Below are positions 23,499-35,084 of a stretch of DNA of 64,000 nt, one piece after another. Position numbers and translations under genes: made by a program. Source of the stretch: Diphasiastrum complanatum (Eukaryota > Streptophyta > Lycopodiopsida > Lycopodiales > Lycopodiaceae); assembly GCA_029204225.1 (NCBI GenBank), contig CM055109.1, positions 44,331,054 to 44,395,053 on the forward strand. The letters run 5' to 3'. Position 1 is the stretch's first letter. Every line of letters begins with the position of its first letter. Below the pieces are notes generated by a model that had not been told where the DNA came from, made no database searches, and worked only from the letters and a program-made list of their open reading frames with translations.

Positions 23499-25845
23499 AA
23501 TTCACAAGATTTCAAAACCATACTTAATCATTGAAAGATACTAGAGTATATGTACAAACATACCACTCAAGAAATATAATAATCATTCTAAAATCTTTTT
23601 CCCCCCAGGAAAATTACTAGATTTCAAGAATATTCTTCCAACCTGATCCTTAACAAGATTATGAGTTATCCAAACTCTATGATCAATCAGATTATTAAAG
23701 ACAAAAGACATATCAAAACCATTTTAACATTCGTCTTCGACTACAAAAACTCTATACAAACCTCTAGAACAAAATCTAGAGATTACAAAGTTCTACTGAA
23801 TCCAACTGAATTCAGTGGTTATTTTTTATATTAGTTAAACTATGTCATCCAATATGAGCTCACTGGGATACAGTCAATAACTTAGAGTTTATTCCCATTT
23901 GAGAAATATTCTATACCAAAAATTTCTTGTATTCTATGCACATAACTTTTATTGATGAATCTCAATGACTCACCAAGCATGTCTCTTATAAGAAATATAG
24001 ATAAAAACAAATAGTTCCTGGTGAATTCTCTTCACACTAGTTATTTAACCAATTAACTCTTAACATGGACTGATCCAACTACTCGAATTAATTGTTAATG
24101 ATTCAGAAATCTCAAATGTCTAGGTGCCGAATTCATTTACCTTGGAGGTTATCCTAGAACTACACCTCATTTAGAACCTCTTCCAAACCATCACCAAGTT
24201 AATAAAATAACTTTTCCATAGAAAGAACCATTAAGCTACAAGTAATTGTTTCAACATTACGGCTATAATCTGGCAGACTCTTCCATAATCTACATATGGT
24301 ACCCACATAACTCACTGAGAATCTTGCAACTCAGCTACAAAAGAACTATATTTCTCATGAGTAAATAACATATATGGGAAATCTTTGAAGTAAATAATTT
24401 CACATCCTCAAGTTTTCCAATCATCAAACTTTTAACAACAAAATTTCTTCAACTTAGTCAACCTACAATAGATTTTAGTACTCCTACCAAGATTAGGTCA
24501 ACTTACATAGACATCTTTGGCTACAGGGTTAAGATTAGAGCTTTATTCCTACCTGATCCAATCCATAACTTAATGATACTTGGTAAAACCGATTAGTAGA
24601 ATGTAAATTGAATCTTTATCTCTACTATCTATAGACACAAATAACTTACAATTCAATTCCCAAAACTCTTCTAGTTTCAGATTATCCCTAACAATCCCAA
24701 GAGTTCCTATATTTTACTGGGATAGTTAAACCTTTGCACACAATACTGGATTTCTCTAAAAAAATCTATGCAACCAGTTGATCCCATGAAAGTCTTATTC
24801 CTATCACTTCATCTCCCCCTTCAAAAGAAATTCCATAATCTCCACTAAAAAGGTCTCTAGGAGATAATGTATAAAATATTAAAGATCAGAAAAAGTTAGT
24901 GATGAGTGTCCAACATTACACACTGGACTTATCTCCCAATTCATAAAATATCTGATCTCAAGTAATACAAATATTACATCTCAATAGAAATTATCAAACA
25001 AGCTTCACCTCCTTCCACCGTCGATGTTGTTAATTTATTTTCACAGTTTTGGTCCATATTGAACGGAATTTAAAAATTCCAGTTACGTAAAATTCTAAAA
25101 GAACCATGAATGTTTTGATTTTGTTCAAATTCGTCGGTTTCTTATCAAACAGAAATAGCTTTTGAAGTGAATGACATCACTGAGATGAAATTAGTCAGTT
25201 TTCTAAGGTCACAATACCTTTCACTTTTGGTTGAAGATTTTGAAATATGTCAACTAAAGAGATCATTTCTTGTTTTATGTGAGCAAGAAAGACCAAGATA
25301 GTGCAAGTCTTGTTGGAACGATTTCTCTGCTGATCTACATGTACATTTTCCAGTAGTCTAGTCTGGCACTTAACTAGTGAACGATCGAAAAAAATTTGGA
25401 TGACCAGTAGATAAAAATTCTACTAAATTATGTTTAGACTTTTTTCTAGCCAAATTTGGGGCTTTTGGCCTTAACCACTTTCACATTGCCATTCCATTTT
25501 GAAATGATTTTGAAACATCTGGCATGCATCTGACATGACATGCAGTGATTTCTAAAACATCAAAATTTTTTACGTAAAATGCCTAGTAATTGGAAAATTT
25601 GCTTTTCAACTAGTTTCTAATAAAATTGTATTCAAGCATGAAATTACTCTGATCAACCTACTATATCTCCTTGTATCTTGCATCCAAACATGGATGCAGG
25701 TTCATTCAAACATTTTCAACACTAAAAAAGCACTCTACTGTTTCACAAGCATGCATGCAATTAGAACAATTCGAAATTTTTTCAAAATCTACTCTAAACA
25801 ATGCCAAACTTCCGATGGCCATAACCTTTTCTACAGGGCTCCGAT
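23499..25845. other. AT-rich interval, no gene recognised
   Basis: No ORF or repeat border could be supported. A short minus-strand patch near 24840-24780 (reading GISFEGGDEVIGIRLSWDQL) looks coding but has no known motif and decays on both sides. Confidence 0.45.
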
Positions 25846-26534
25846 TGTGAAGAATTGTCGAAAATTGGCTTGATCAAAAACCATATAGTATAATGTAAAC
25901 TTTGTGCATAAGTGGATTCCACACATGTGAGGCCAAGATTCCATGTGGCAAACCATTCCTAATGTAGGTTAGGTCAAGTCCATAGGGTTGGTCATGTCAC
26001 TTTGGTAGTGATTCCAAGTTTATAGGACCTAAATCCTAGAATGAAGGTGAAAATTGACCAACTAGCTATCTACCAAGCATGACTCTAGGAAATAGACTAG
26101 GGTTTCATTTTAGGGCAAAGACTAAGTTAACTTCCTTATTACATGCTGGAAATCCACCTAACTTCACAAAGGAAGTCAAATTTGCTATGTATTCCAAGCT
26201 CCCATACTGAAAAGATAGATTATTTTTGAGCTCATTGGCAATCTCAAGCTACTCCACTATGTACATTGAGTTTTTGTGATCCAAATGCAACCAAATCAAT
26301 TTCTACTTGTTTCTCAACTTGAAGGCCGTACTAAAGCCTATAGCACACATGTGTGAAGTCAAATTTGGTGATTGATCAATGCTATTGATTGTTCTTGTTT
26401 GTTGTTTGTCAAATTGCCAATCTAGATCAACTTTTTTGTCTCTAGTTTTTTTTTATAGATTGTTAACAAGCACCCAATCACTCTTGTGGATCTTTTGTAG
26501 ATCCATTTACGTCCTAAAGTATAGTACTTTCACA
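25846..26534 (+). mobile_element. Family B copia 5' LTR (689 bp)
   Basis: It runs from TGTGAAGAATTG to AGTACTTTCACA and is followed directly by the PBS. It aligns with the 3' LTR at 30864-31554, but with many differences for a pair from one insertion. It shares the GGTAGTGATTCC, CTTATTACATGCTGG and GGCCGTACT blocks. Confidence 0.8.
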
Positions 26535-26547
26535 TGGTATCAAAGCC
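26535..26547 (+). other. Primer binding site, tRNA-iMet
   Basis: TGGTATCAAAGCC lies directly after the LTR, one mismatch from the complement of the initiator tRNA 3' end. Confidence 0.85.
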
Positions 26548-27536
26548 AAGTACAAGAGCTTTGATCATAGATCCATTCAAATCCATTTTTAGCAGTTTTT
26601 GGTGCTAAAAACTAGTCTTGTGAGGGTGAGCTAGAAGCCAAATTCTGGTGAGGAGATTTGATCTCAAAATTTAAAGGGATAAAAATATGTATTGTTCCCA
26701 CATGTTGGAACTTTTGAACCTGCATTTCATGCATGGTATTCAATTGATCCAAGGAAATTCAATTTGTGAGCTTTGTTGTGATTTTTGGTGGAAATCTTAG
26801 GATAAGCTACCAAGATTGAGTGCCATTGATTAGATTTGACATAGGGTCATGAGATCTAATTAGTCTAGGCTGAAATCAGGTCCTCTAAACTTTTTTTTAC
26901 AGGTCTTGAAAGTACATCAAAGTGTAGGGGAGATTTATTCATGTTTTTTGTCCAAAAATAGCCAAAATTAATAGGATTTGATATGTCATTGATAGAATCT
27001 CATCTAATCTGCATTTCATCTTTGTGAGGGAGTCTAAGAACTGTGACTAGAAGTCTAAGAGAGGTCTAGAAGTCAAATTTGAGGTAATAAAGACAAAGTG
27101 AAACCTTTGTGAGTTTCTAAGACCAAATCAATTTCAATTTTTCTGAGCATTGTTTTGTAGGATCCTTCCAAAAAGTTCTTTTGAATCAAGATCAAGGGAA
27201 TCTTGCTACTTGAATCTTTGTGCATTTTAAGTAAGTTTCTAGTGGAAAAATTCTGGAAAAGAACTTAGGGAGAGTCAAGAAGTTCAATCTACTTTGTGTT
27301 CATTGATTTTCTCAAGAGTAGTCAATAGAGTGAAAAATTGGCAAGATTTGATTCTAAGTAGATTTCACATCATCTTATCTTCATTCCAACTTTGTGAGGG
27401 AGTGCTAGAACTGAGATTATAAGTCCATTTGTTGGATAAGAAATATAATTTGAGTGAAACACTACAAGTGTGAGACCTTTGTGAGTTTCAAAGTCAATCA
27501 AATCTATCTCTTGTTTGTAGAAATCACTAGTGAGAT
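26548..27536 (+). other. Family B copia leader with internal duplication
   Basis: A non-coding leader of about 1 kb. A block with TTTGTGAGGGAGTCTAAGAAC...CTTTGTGAGTTTC (near 27015-27125) recurs at about 27390-27490. No ORF is supported. Confidence 0.6.
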
Positions 27537-30500
27537 GAGATCTATTGGAGCATACCTTGTAGAAGCTAGTGAGAGATTGAATTCTACAAATTATGCTATT
27601 TGAAAAGTTAGGATGGAGTCACTCATGGTGCTCCAAGACAAGTCCAAGTACAAATGTTTTTTCTGTGAAAAGAAAGGACATTTTGCATCAGAATGTCTCA
27701 AGAAGAAGAAGGCACAAGAGAGCAAACAAAGCAACATTGCACATCAGGAGGAGGAGGAGGATGAAGAGTCATCCTTGATGGTTTCCAACAAACCACCATC
27801 ATCCAAGAGCAACACCAATGATTCTTGGTGGATTGATAGTGGGGCAAGTTCCCACATGACATATCAAAAGGACATATTCTCCACCTTACTTTCTTACAAT
27901 GACTTACATAGATCAATCTATACTGCAAGTAGTCAAGAATGTAAGATAAGTGGAATAGGAACAATTCCCTTGTATGTGGGATCATCCAAAAGGATGAATC
28001 TTGATAATGTTCTTTATGTTCCTAAGTTAACCAAGAATTTGCTTAGTGTTGGCCAGTTAATGGATAATGGCCTAGATGTACAATTTAAGCATGGAGTTTG
28101 TTCCATCCTTAGAAATGATGAATGTATAGCCAAAGGCTTTAAGCAAGGTAGATTGTTTAAGCTTGATGCTAATATTGCAGTGGAGAGTGGTAACTTGGAA
28201 AAGGTGGAGTTATCAAAGGTGGAACTGTGGCACAAAAGGTTGGGCCACCCCAACTACAAAGCCATGGAATCTATGGTTGCAAAGGAGCTTGCAGTTGGAC
28301 TCCCCAAGCATTTGTCAAAGTGTGGGAAGAGATGTGAAGTCTCTCAAAGGCTCACAAACTACCCTTCTCAAGATCTACATCAAGATCAAACTCTCCTCTT
28401 GAACTCATCCATTCGGATGTTCATAGTTTTTCACATGAGTCTAATGGTGGTGCCAAGTACTATGTAATCTTCATTGATGACTATTCTAGATTTTGTTGGA
28501 TGTACCTCTTGTCTAGCAAATCAATGGTGTTTGATTCTTTTGTAAAGTTCAAGACTTTGGTAGAAAATCAACTTAGTACCAAGATTAAGGTATTAAGGAG
28601 TGATAATGGAGGTGAATATATCTCCAATAAGTTGATTGACTTTTGTAGTTCTAATGGCATAAAGAGGGAGTTGTCATGTCCATAACCCCTCAACAAAATG
28701 GAGTGAGAGAAGAAATGGATCTCTTTGTGAGTGTGCTAAGGCCTTAAGGCTAGATTCTTCTCTATCCAAACCATTTTGGGGTGAAGCAATGACTTGTGCT
28801 AACTATTTGTGCAATAGATTGCCAAACCAAGCCATTGGAGGAATCACGCCATTTGAAGCTCTATTTGGAGAGAAGCCCAATCTCAAGGATCTCAAAGTTT
28901 TTGGATCCACTTGCTATGTACACCAATCCTTGGATAAGAGAAGGAAGGATGATGCAACATCCATCAAAGGCATTTTTGTGGGATATGGTGAGAATAGCAA
29001 AGGTTATAGAGTCTTCAATCCCATCACTAGCAAGGTGATAGTGAGTAGGGATGTTATTTTTCATGAAGGACATGCTTGTGATTTGGATGATAATGCTACT
29101 AATCATCTCGATGCCAAGGATCATGCTAGGATGGAGGAGGAGCTTCCAAGTGAAGAAGAACTTGAGGATCGACCTCAAGATGCAAGAACTCCAAGAAGAT
29201 CTACAAGGGCAAGATCCGAGCCATTGAGGCTCACCCATGATGGTCAAGGTGATCAAAGGGAAGGCTCATCATCTTTCACATCTTACACCTTTCTTACTTC
29301 AATGTTAGATGAGCCAACATGCTATGAAGATGCTTGTAAGTCTAAAAGTTGGATGGATTCTATGCAAGTAGAGTATAATGCTCTTATTAAGAATCATACT
29401 TGGGATCTTGTGGATCTTCCTCAAGGGAAGAAACCTCTTGATTGCAAGTGGGTGTTTAGATTGAAGTATAATCAAAATGGATCAATAAGCAAACATAAAG
29501 CTAGGCTTGTTGCCAAAGGTTTTTTACAAACCAAAGGCATTGATTATGATGAGACTTTTGCTCCTGTGGCTAAGCTTGTTACTATCAGGTTGATCATTAG
29601 TCTTGCTACAACCTTCAATTGGGAGCTATTCTTGACTTCACAAATGCATTCCTCAATGGTTATTTGGAGGAAGAGATCTACATGAGGCAACCCGAGGGCT
29701 TCATCAAGGAAAAGCATGAAGGAAAGGTGTGTTTTTTGAAGAAGAGCCTTTATGGGCTCAAGCAAGCACCTAGAGCATGGTACTCTAGGCTAAACTCTTT
29801 TCTCATTTCCATCAATTTTGTAATGAGTGCCTATGATCCATCATTGTATATAAGTTTTCATGATGGCATGATCATTATTCTTGTTTTGTATGTAGATGAC
29901 ATTATCTTGAGTGGTAATGATCTAGATGGAATTAGAGATGTAAAAATTGCTTTAGCAAAAGAGTTTAAGATGGTAGATCTCGGCCTATTGAGCTTCATTC
30001 TTGGAATAGAGGTTATTAGAGGATGTGACTTTAGCTTCATTTGTCAATCTAAATATGCTACATCCATCCTAGATAGATTTGGAATGAAGAACTGTAAAGG
30101 CATTGAGACACCAATGGAGCAATAGGTAAAAGCATCTATTGGTTGTGATGAAGCATCCTTTGAGGACATCACATTATATAGAAGGCTTATTGGCTCCTTG
30201 ATCTATTTAACTATAACTAGACCTGATCTTAGTTATAGTGTTGGAAAGTTAAGCCAATTCATGCAAAGTCCTCTAGTTTCATATTGGAAGATGGCCAAAA
30301 GAGTTCCTAGATACATTTCATTCACTAAGAGTTTTGGTATTTTGTATAGAGGAACTAATCTTGGCTTAAGAGCCTATAGTGACTTGGATTTTGTAGGTGA
30401 CAAAGTGGATAGAAGATCAACAAGTGCCTTTGCCACCTTTCTATGTGATGGAGTAGTATCATGGCTTTCCAAAAAAGCAAGATACCATCTCCCTATCTTC

Positions 30501-30850
30501 CACAGAATTCGAATACAAGGCCTTGACATCAACATGCAAGGAGGTCTTGTGGCTCAAAAGGCTATTGGTGGAGCTTCATGTCATGGAGGAGGATATCCCT
30601 ATCATCTATTGTGACAACCAATCAGCCCAATCACTTGCAACTAATCCTACATTCCATGCAAGGAGCAAACACATCGAAATTGCTCATCATTTCGTGAGGG
30701 AAAAAGTGGAAGCTAAAGAGAGCTCCAACACGTGCCATCATCAAGTTGCTTGGCTGATTTGTTTACTAAACCTTTACCTAGAGATTCATTTGTCAAGATT
30801 AGATCTTCAATTGGAGTTATTGATAAAAGAATTGTGATCTCCAAGGCTAG
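27537..30850 (+). pseudogene. Family B Ty1/copia gag-pol (element 2), nearly full pol
   Basis: Gag is reduced: its first ~25 codons (…RLNSTNYAI*KVRMESL) are joined to the zinc knuckle CFFCEKKGHFASEC (27658-27699), skipping about 200 residues present in the minus copy at 31.6-32.5 kb. Then come protease WWIDSGASSHMT (27829-27864), GAG_pre-integrase (LWHKRLGHPNYK), integrase (FIDDYSRFCWMYL; RSDNGGEYISNK; PFEALFGEKP; SRDVIFHEG) and a linker. RT follows (CKWVFRLKYNQNG; KARLVAKGFLQTKGIDYDET; LKKSLYGLKQAPRAWY; catalytic LYVDDIILSGND). RNase H is last (AYSDLDFVGDKVDRRS; YCDNQSAQSLATN; HARSKHIEIAHHF). Frameshifts lie near 28385, 28690, 29620, 30480 and 30720, with a TAG after ETPMEQ (30123). It is the best preserved copia pol in the window, but inactive. 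Confidence 0.9.
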
Positions 30851-30863
30851 ATTTGAGGAGGAG

Positions 30864-31554
30864 TGTGAAAAATTGCCTACATTGGCAAATCTAGCCATGT
30901 AGAATATTGTACATTTTGTCAATATTGTTTGTTGGTTACTTGAATGGCCAAAGTGCCACTTGTACATACACACCTAAAGTAGGTTACCACGAGTCAAGAG
31001 GAGTGGTTGTGTCTATTTGGTAGTGATTCCTACTTTGTAGGATCTAGACCATGATTTATGATGAGATTTGTACCTACCATGCACCTACCAAGCATGACTC
31101 TTGGATCTAGGCTAGGGTTTTCACATTAGGGCAAGAAAGTGGAGTCTACTTCCTTATTACATGCTGGATTTTCACCTAAATTTGCAAAGGAAGTGTGTTT
31201 TACTATGTATTCCCATTCTCCATAGTGAGAAGATAGAAACTTTTTGGAGCCTCAAGGAGAAACTCGAGTTTCCTCTCATTGTATGGTGATTACTCTTGAT
31301 TTCCAATGAAACCCATCTTTGGCACTTCGTAAACACTGTCTATAGGCCGTACTATAGCCTTATTTCCACATGTGTGGAGTGGGATTATACTATCTGATCA
31401 ATGCTTTAATTGTCTCTACTTGTTTCCTATCAAGCTGCTAAACTAGATCTTGTTTTCTGATGACTAGTTTCTGATAGATTGTTTAACAAGCATACAATCA
31501 CCTTGTGAATCATTCAAAGATCCATTTATGGTCCTTAGTACTGTACTTTTCACA
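30864..31554 (+). mobile_element. Family B copia 3' LTR (691 bp)
   Basis: It starts TGTGAAAA and ends TTTTCACA, a perfect 8-bp terminal inverted repeat. The purine tract GAGGAGGAG precedes it. It ends inside a minus-strand family B gag-PR, so it landed in an older relative. ATAAG follows at 31555-31559, but the bases before the 5' LTR are CCGAT, so no target duplication is seen. Confidence 0.85.
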
Positions 31555-32528
31555 ATAAGTGACCAAAGAAGTAAAGAACTCCTTGTGACTAGTCATGTGT
31601 GAACTAGCTCCACTATCAATCCACCATGAATCTTTGTCACCTTCACTTGATAATGGATTTGAAGAACACATCAAAAGAGAATCACAACCACCTAGATCCT
31701 CATCAATAGTAGTAAAGTTGATTTGCTTGCTACCTTCATCTCTTTTCTTCTTCAAACATTCATTTGCAAAATGCTCTTTGATTCCACAATAAAAGCATTT
31801 TAACTTAGACTTATCTTTCTTTTTTCTAAAAGAAGAAGTCTCACCTTGATCTTGTCCTTTAGACCAATTGCCTTTGCTTTTGCCCTTGAACTTGCCTTTG
31901 GTGACCATAGCATCTTCTTCATAATGAGATGTCGATGTAGATCCACCTGCTCTTGATTGAAACCTATACTCTTCATTCACCAAGATCTCTTGCAAATCCA
32001 CAATACTTGGCAAAGTCTTTTGAATAGCAAAATTTTGAACAAGATTAGCATGATCATCCAACAAGCCATTAAGTATAACTTGAACAAGTTCTACCTCCTT
32101 AATGCTTTCATCAATACATGCTAACTCATCATTGAATGCTTTAACCCTCAGAACAAGAGCTTGAGTACTTTCTTTCTTATTTTGCAAACTTTCAAAGATT
32201 TGCCTTCTAAGATAAGCACTCTTGGTGTAGACTTGGATTCATAAAGCTTCTTCAAAGCTTCCCAAGCCTCCAAAGATGATGTGCACTTACCAATCTCCTT
32301 GGGAGGTTCATTGGTAACATTAATCTTGATCGTGTGTAGAGCTTTCTTTGCTCTCTTGTCATAGCTCACTTGATCTTGAGGTGCTTGAGGTCTCTCCTCT
32401 GCACCTGCAACAATCTCCATCAACTCATTCATCTCCAATAAGGACTCCATCCTCACCTTCCAAGTAGAATAGTTGATTGAGGTAAGCCTGTCATTGCCTT
32501 CCAACATGAATACACCACTTGTAGCCAT
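31555..32528 (-). pseudogene. Family B Ty1/copia gag and protease start (element 3)
   Basis: The ATG is at 32528 (MATSGVFMLEGNDRLTSINY). The Gag core follows (UBN2-type: TWKVRMESLLEM, EAWEALKKLYES, VKAFNDELACID, VQVILNGLLDDH). A frameshift near 32190 splits it. Next come a basic linker, zinc knuckle CFYCGIKEHFANEC (near 31805-31765) and protease WWIDSGASSHMTSHKEFF (31640-31590). It is cut at 31555 by the plus-strand family B LTR. This is the only copy here with a nearly full Gag. Confidence 0.9.
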
Positions 32529-33110
32529 GTTGCAATGACCTGATCTTCTTCTTTCAACATGTTCCAATACACAAAGCACTCTCTTGAATGTCAACAAATG
32601 AAGTCGAGAAGAAATCACAAAGATATGGAACCTCTCAAATCTCTTCTAGCACTTCTAGCTAGAAAATCAACACATAGAATAGGAAAATATTGATCAACCT
32701 ATGATCTATCCTCAATCTAATGATTCTTGCCACTTCCTAAGATTTAAACACACTCAAATGAAGTTTAGTAACCTCACAAACTAGAATATCAAAATTACGG
32801 TTTTGACAAAATCACAAAAAATAGAATATCTTAAATTCTACATGCAATTTCTAAAAAACTTGATATATCATCTTGTAGCCTCCAATGAGAGCTTTCTAAT
32901 GCACTAGAAATTGTCTAATTCCAGTAAACCAAGTGTGAAATCGAAATTGATCAAGTATATAAACCTACATTGAGTTTTGATCTACAAAAGATCCAATCTA
33001 CATATGCAAAAATGCTGATTTTTGAGTAGAAATCAATCTAGCATGCTCTAGCATTGGTAACTCCAAATCCTTGCTGAAGATGGCTGATCCTTTCATAACC
33101 TGAAACACAA
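32529..33110 (-). other. Family B element 3 leader
   Basis: Non-coding sequence between the gag ATG and the PBS. No ORF is supported. Confidence 0.6.
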
Positions 33111-33124
33111 GAGCTCTGATACCA
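33111..33124 (-). other. Primer binding site, tRNA-iMet
   Basis: On the minus strand it reads TGGTATCAGAGCTC, matching the initiator tRNA complement over its first 12 bases. It is directly next to the LTR end. Confidence 0.85.
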
Positions 33125-33642
33125 TGTGAACGATTTCAAATCATTCAAGATCCAAATCCATGTCCCTAATCTTTGGTTACAAAAAGAGCAAACCAACAAT
33201 CTTGCCAATGTAGAAAAATCAGCATCTACATACAACATGAGATGCAAAGTCTAAGAGATACTGCTCAAACATAAACCAAAACATATAATATGGTTTCTGT
33301 CTGTATAATTATAGTACCCTACTATATATCACACGTGTGGAACTGAAAATAGCAATAAATGATCATTCTACACATAGAATTGCAAGATAACATCATGAGA
33401 GTGCACCAATGAGTAGTAGAACCCAAAGAGAACCATGTACAATGATGAAATGAGAGAGAGAGAGAGAGAAGAGAGAAGATGTGTCTCTCCACAAGTTACA
33501 CCCTTTTATAGCAGGTCCAAACCCTATTTGGCCACTTGGCTTTTCCTCCAAAATGTAAACCCTACGATTTTTGGGTCTAGATTCAATGTACCCAAAGATC
33601 AAATTTCAATCTCTCTCAAACTCGACTAGCAACTTTCCCACA
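33125..33642 (-). mobile_element. Copia 5' LTR of minus-strand element 3 (518 bp)
   Basis: On the minus strand it runs from TGTGGGAAAGTTGC to ATCGTTCACA and then meets the PBS. It contains a short GA run (33450-33468). It is shorter than the other family B LTRs and only loosely similar to them, so the element belongs to a sister family. Confidence 0.7.
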
Positions 33643-33770
33643 CTTTCAAAAAGTGTTTATTGAATGTATTTTAAACTAATATAACTTCAAGAACTTTATC
33701 TCTAAGTCTAAAATGAGTTTTGGCCTCAATTGACAATTTACCAAAATATGACTAAACTTGTTGAAATCTC

Positions 33771-35070
33771 TCACATCATGTTGTTGTCACTATCCATCCC
33801 CAGAATAACAATGTACACAAAATACATATGCTCGAATGGTATAAATTTGCCCCTAGATTTGTTTCTTTTGAAGTTTTTACAAGTACGTTCCAGTGACTCA
33901 CAAATTTCAACTACGTAGGTATTTCTAGAAGGGTTAGATGCAAAACTATGGACCAAAAATTTAACATCACGATATTTTGTAAGCGCTTCCTCTTTGATGA
34001 TAGTTGTTTTCAACTCGATTGCTTTTGTGATTCTTTCCTTTGCAGTTGCGAAAATAGAGTTCCTCCTCCTCATGTTTTCTCTCTGCACGGGCATGACCTC
34101 ATTTATTGTGGTTGTGGATTCTATTCTAAGTTCCTGCATGATTTCCATTATGCAGCCACCCTTGTTCAACATATCCACCTCCTCTTGGTTAAGATTTGTT
34201 CCAGAACTAACACACCATTGTCCTTCATTCTTTGATGGAGGTTTAATTATAGTCTTGTTAAGTTGCCAGGTATGAGTAACATTCGAAGGGCAAAACCACA
34301 TATATTGCATAGTGTCTCTCTTGGTATGCTGGCGTCTCCCAAAAAAGCTGGGCACAACAATTGTTTCATTTTCTCTTCCTGAAGCAATAAGTCAACCACA
34401 TTTTTTTCATATATTAAAGGTCGACATATTTGCATGGGGCCAAGAAACTAATCAACAAAGTTTCACCCAGAAAAACAATAGCTATTCAAGGATATCCATT
34501 TGTGAACCTTGTTCGTGACACGGTCGATTTTGCCTCTCTTTCAACTTCTTCTCCCATTATCGTTGGAAATGAACAAAGTGTTCCAAAGAAACATCCAATT
34601 GCAGAATGGGGGAAAGAAGATGATATAGTGTCACATAGGCCTGACATTGTATATGTAACTATGTCTTGACAAAGTGTTCCTCAGGCAGAGGTACCTCATC
34701 GAGAATGCAATTTCAAACACCATTTGCAATTAGTAGGTGGTATTATAGAGAGAGAGGTTCACAAGACTATATGGGCTATACGACGTATACCAAATGGTAG
34801 TCGAATAGTCTGTATGGGTATGATTGACGGCAGAAAGCACTCTACAGAATTGCATTTACCATGTAGCCAACACAAAGCTTCATATAGAGATAATTGTGAA
34901 TGATAACCTTCGGAAGCAAGCCCATTACCATGTTTCGATTCCGATGAATTCACTGTGGGAATATTCATGGTGTTAATATAACCTGTAGTTTGTGAATCCA
35001 AATATGCAAATATCAAGTTTTGTCCAACTGTTAAAACTACAATCACATAAAGTGTCAATTTGGTCTCCAC
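33771..35070 (-). pseudogene. Unassigned protein relic with signal peptide; possible endogenous viral glycoprotein or dead host gene
   Basis: The minus strand holds three coding-like segments in order. Segment a (35070-34759, 103 codons) opens with Met, a Lys and a hydrophobic stretch typical of a signal peptide, then has several Cys and Trp. Segment b (about 34740-34440) is Cys-rich but broken by stops. Segment c (34355-33771, 194 codons) is open, with two N-glycosylation sequons (NVT, NKT), several Cys and a charged helical C-terminus. The frames differ, so at least two frameshifts are needed. Order and composition suggest a secreted or membrane glycoprotein. A plant rhabdovirus-like origin is one guess; a decayed host gene is equally possible. 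No motif identifies it. It lies between a copia LTR and a Ty3 pol fragment. Confidence 0.3.
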
Positions 35071-35084
35071 TACTTTGTATCAAA

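Noticed and set aside
34430-34669. Plus-strand ORF of 79 codons, extendable past one stop to about 34900
   Set aside because: It overlaps the minus-strand relic whose outer segments are more convincing. It may still be the true strand for this middle part, so it is noted but not annotated.
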